Below are positions 6,530 through 8,704 of a stretch of 8,704 nucleotides of DNA, piece after piece (position 1 is the stretch's first letter; each line of letters opens with the position of its first letter). A program made the position numbers and the translations under genes. The notes beneath the pieces are model-generated. The model was not told where the DNA came from. It made no database searches and worked only from the letters and a program-made list of their open reading frames with translations. This DNA comes from Kocuria sp. Lineage in GTDB: Bacteria; Actinomycetota; Actinomycetes; Actinomycetales; Micrococcaceae. Location: positions 1 to 8,704 of the forward strand of contig JAKDKI010000074.1 of NCBI GenBank assembly GCA_030453435.1. Reading direction: 5' to 3'.

Positions 6530-7216
6530 TCAGACGCCCAGGTTCCAGCTCACCCTGTGGAGTGGGGTCACCCCGTACTCCTGGATGGCGGCTCGGTGGA
6601 CCGCACTTCCATAACCCTTATTCGATTCCCATCCGTAACCTGGGTAATCCACCGCATACTCGCGCATCATGCGGTCACGCTCCACTTTGGCGGCAATGGA
6701 GGCCGCGGCCACGGACACGCAGTGAGCATCGGCCTTGATCAAGGTCCGCACCACTGCGGGTACGCCCCACGGATCGGGTTCCTGCCCCAACACGGGTTCA
6801 GCGCTCAGCCAGTTGTACGAGCCGTCCAGGATCAGTCCGTCCACGGTAACTCCCGACGACGCCGCTTGCTCCAGCGCCCTGAGGCCCGCCAATCTCAAGG
6901 CTGCGCTGATCCCAAGTCTGTCAATTTCAAAGGGTTGCGCGTGACCCACGGTGCACGCCGCGGCCCACGAATTGATGACCGGGGCCAGTGCTTCCCGCCG
7001 CCTGGCGGTGAGCGCCTTGGAATCGCGCACACCGCGCCACACGGAAGGGTCCGCAGTGCCGAGGGTGGCGGCGTCGAAAACCACGAGCCCCACGCTCGCC
7101 GGCCCCGCCAGCGCACCGCGGCCCACCTCGTCCATACCGCCCACGTACCGTAACCCCTGGGACGCAAGTTCACGCTCCAGTTCGACACCGGGATCAGTGG
7201 TGAGACGTGCGGCCAC
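6530..7216 (-). CDS. rnhB: Ribonuclease HII
   Basis: RNase HII cuts the RNA strand of RNA/DNA hybrids and single ribonucleotides left in DNA. The protein is full length. Numbered from the TTG discussed below, it shows GMDEVGRGALAGP (29-41) with acidic residues D31 and E32, RDSK (66-69), LDGSYN with D133 (132-137), and KADAHCVSVAAASIAAKVERD (163-183) with D165. This completes the four-acid active site. The NKGYGSAVHRAAI end is also typical. Two starts compete. TTG at 7222 overlaps the lepB stop (TTGA), but the GAGGA at 7227-7223 touches it. GTG at 7216 lies 6 bases after that site and is preferred, giving 228 residues and a 2-base gap after lepB. Tight spacing suggests one transcript with the lepB pair. 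Confidence 0.95.
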   Translation of the reverse strand: MAARLTTDPGVELERELASQGLRYVGGMDEVGRGALAGPASVGLVVFDAATLGTADPSVWRGVRDSKALTARRREALAPVINSWAAACTVGHAQPFEIDRLGISAALRLAGLRALEQAASSGVTVDGLILDGSYNWLSAEPVLGQEPDPWGVPAVVRTLIKADAHCVSVAAASIAAKVERDRMMREYAVDYPGYGWESNKGYGSAVHRAAIQEYGVTPLHRVSWNLGV

Positions 7217-7218
7217 GC

Positions 7219-8013
7219 TCAATCCTCGGAGGAGCTGGTGTCCGGAACATCGGCGAAGACTTGATCCGGGTGGTGAAGTATCTGGAAGCGATCCAACGGC
7301 CAGGCGATCACGAACGCGGTACCGATGATGTCTTCCTTGTGGATGAACGCGTTGTTATTGGCCAGGTGAACCCGAGAATCGGCGGAGGCATTGCGGTGAT
7401 CACCGAGCACGAAGAAGTGATTGTCGGGAACGATAACGTCGAACGGGATCTCGGAAGGCACAGCTCCCGGGTACACGTACGTCTCGTCAAGGGCGGTGCC
7501 GTTCACGCTGATCTTGCCGTCAGCGTCACAGCAAACAACGTGGTCACCGCCTTCACCAATGACACGCTTCACGAGTGCCTGGTCCGCACTGTCCGGCAGG
7601 ATGCCCACGAAGGACAATGCGCTCTGGATCGCGCCGCCGAGACCGTCGCTGCCCTGAGGTTGGGAAGGCAACCAATTCTTGGTGTCGTCGAAAACCACAA
7701 TGTCGCCGCGATCGATGGTGCCCAGATTGGCGCTCATGACGTTCACGAAAATGCGATCGTCCAGCTCCAGAGTGTTCTCCATGGAACCGGACGGAATGTA
7801 GAAGCCCCTCACGAACAGGGTCTTGACGATGAAGGCGATCAGGATGGCCAGAACCACCACGATCAGGATCTCCTTGACGGAGCTCCGTGCCGAGTTGGTT
7901 TTCTTGGCACTGCGCGAAGCAGAGGAACGGGATGAACGCGACGAGCGACGGGGGCGCAAGGGCTCCTGCTCGGGCTGGTCCCCCGCGGAATCTGATGGAC
8001 GTTCTTCAGTCAC
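7219..8013 (-). CDS. lepB: Type I signal peptidase (second of two)
   Basis: This 264-residue membrane serine protease removes signal peptides from exported proteins outside the membrane. A long Ser/Arg/Lys-rich cytoplasmic N-terminus (about 1-47) precedes one membrane helix (about 48-67, EILIVVVLAILIAFIVKTLF). The catalytic serine is S77 in IPSGSMENTL and the general-base lysine is K149 in LVKRVIG. GDHRNASADSR (204-214) is the conserved late box, with His where many families have Asn. Paired cysteines C161-C162 sit in VVCCDADGKISVNG; the same pair occurs in the neighbouring paralogue. The GTG start has GGAAGGA about 10 bases upstream. The gene follows the first lepB after 48 bp and runs into rnhB. 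A duplicated lepB is common in actinobacteria. Confidence 0.95.
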   Translation of the reverse strand: MTEERPSDSAGDQPEQEPLRPRRSSRSSRSSASRSAKKTNSARSSVKEILIVVVLAILIAFIVKTLFVRGFYIPSGSMENTLELDDRIFVNVMSANLGTIDRGDIVVFDDTKNWLPSQPQGSDGLGGAIQSALSFVGILPDSADQALVKRVIGEGGDHVVCCDADGKISVNGTALDETYVYPGAVPSEIPFDVIVPDNHFFVLGDHRNASADSRVHLANNNAFIHKEDIIGTAFVIAWPLDRFQILHHPDQVFADVPDTSSSED

Positions 8014-8061
8014 TACGCCGTGTTCCTTCCTGAAATGGTGGGTGTCTCACCCATGGGCAAA

Positions 8062-8704
8062 CTACAAGTCCCGGGCCCGGTCGAGGGGCCACAACACCCG
8101 TTCAGCCGATCCGATAACGCGCTCCGTGCGGATCAGTCCGCCCCCGGGCGCACCCAACAGCGACCGGGAGTCGACGGATGCGCTGCGGTGATCGCCCATG
8201 AGCCACACCCGATCTGCGGGAACGTGCACCGCGAAGGGAATATCGGAGGGCTGGTCGTCAGGGTACACATAGTCCTCGTTGAGAGGCTCTCCGTTGACCG
8301 TGATCTTGCCCTGGGCGTCGCAGCATTCAATGGTGTCCCCGGAGACCGCCATCACTCGTTTGACATACGCGGTGGACGAGCCGGTCAGGCCGAGCCACCG
8401 TCCCACGCCGTGCAGCGCCTGCGTGTACCAGGGGTCTGTGGAGTGCAATGGGTCCAGGGAACCGCGGCCGTCGAAAACGACAAGTTGACCGCGCTGCAGC
8501 TCGTCCGCGTCACTTAGTTTCTTGACCAGCACCCGGTCCCCGCCCTGCAGCGTGGGTTCCATCGAGTTGGAGCCCACCCAGTAGACGTCCAGCACGAACG
8601 CACGGACCGCGGCCGCAATGAGCAGCGCCGCCAGCACAGCAATGGTGATGACCCGCAGCCACCAGCGCCGCGGGGAAAGGGGTGCACGTACAGCGGAGGA
8701 CCCG
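8062..8704 (-). CDS. lepB: Type I signal peptidase (first of two), 5' end cut by the window
   Basis: This is a second S26 signal peptidase, partial at its N-terminus: the frame stays open to the last base with no stop and no ATG, leaving 213 visible residues. The visible chain begins with a basic segment (SPRRWWLR) leading into a membrane helix (about VITIAVLAALLIAAAVRAFV). The catalytic serine lies in GSNSMEPTL (codon 8565-8563) and the lysine in YVKRVMAV (codon 8361-8359). ECCDAQGKITVNG and GDHRSASVDSR match the downstream paralogue, so the pair arose by duplication within the family. It is shorter than its neighbour at the C-terminus, ending soon after WPLDRARDL. A GTG at 8637 could be read as a start but would remove most of the membrane helix. 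The true start and promoter lie outside the window. Confidence 0.94.
   Translation of the reverse strand, partial: GSSAVRAPLSPRRWWLRVITIAVLAALLIAAAVRAFVLDVYWVGSNSMEPTLQGGDRVLVKKLSDADELQRGQLVVFDGRGSLDPLHSTDPWYTQALHGVGRWLGLTGSSTAYVKRVMAVSGDTIECCDAQGKITVNGEPLNEDYVYPDDQPSDIPFAVHVPADRVWLMGDHRSASVDSRSLLGAPGGGLIRTERVIGSAERVLWPLDRARDL

Noticed and set aside
7207..7935. Plus-strand reading frame of 242 codons opposite the second lepB
   Set aside because: It mirrors the signal peptidase codons and shows no family features or convincing start.

Overview
The window reads as ordinary chromosome from a high-GC actinobacterium, most likely a Micrococcales/Micrococcaceae relative. The evidence is the high G+C, GTG start codons, a DUF3145 protein (an actinobacterial family) and the chain lepB-lepB-rnhB-yraN-comM(yifB)-dprA-xerC, an arrangement familiar from that order. 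The genus cannot be fixed from the sequence alone. Every supported gene lies on the minus strand, so transcription runs from high to low coordinates. The long plus-strand reading frames are antisense shadows.

In transcription order, the right end holds two tandem type I signal peptidases. The first (8704-8062) is cut by the window edge and the second (8013-7219) is complete. Ribonuclease HII (rnhB) follows almost without a gap, then the YraN/UPF0102 nuclease-fold protein. The small DUF2469 gene that I expect between rnhB and yraN in actinobacteria does not fit in the 82-bp gap. Next comes a lipoprotein of unknown function with a signal peptide, a lipobox and a Pro/Glu/Asp-rich C-terminal tail. 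It separates yraN from comM and has a strong hairpin on each side. The tight block comM-dprA-xerC follows, with a 4-bp overlap and then a 26-bp overlap, which suggests translational coupling. It encodes two proteins of incoming single-stranded DNA handling and a tyrosine recombinase likely to resolve chromosome dimers.

After a 211-bp spacer comes a DUF3145 protein with its own strong ribosome binding site. From recall, this family usually sits beside fatty-acid synthesis genes, but none is visible here. The leftmost 218 bases are non-coding. They hold a striking poly-C tract (1-74), a terminator-like pair of hairpins with a short T run in plus orientation, and a compact pair of inverted repeats.

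The genes cover protein export processing (lepB pair, lipoprotein), RNA/DNA hybrid removal (rnhB) and DNA uptake and recombination (yraN, comM, dprA, xerC). I see no phage, transposon, CRISPR array, toxin-antitoxin or defence system. The points most worth checking are the lipoprotein module between yraN and comM, the missing DUF2469 gene, and the structured left end.
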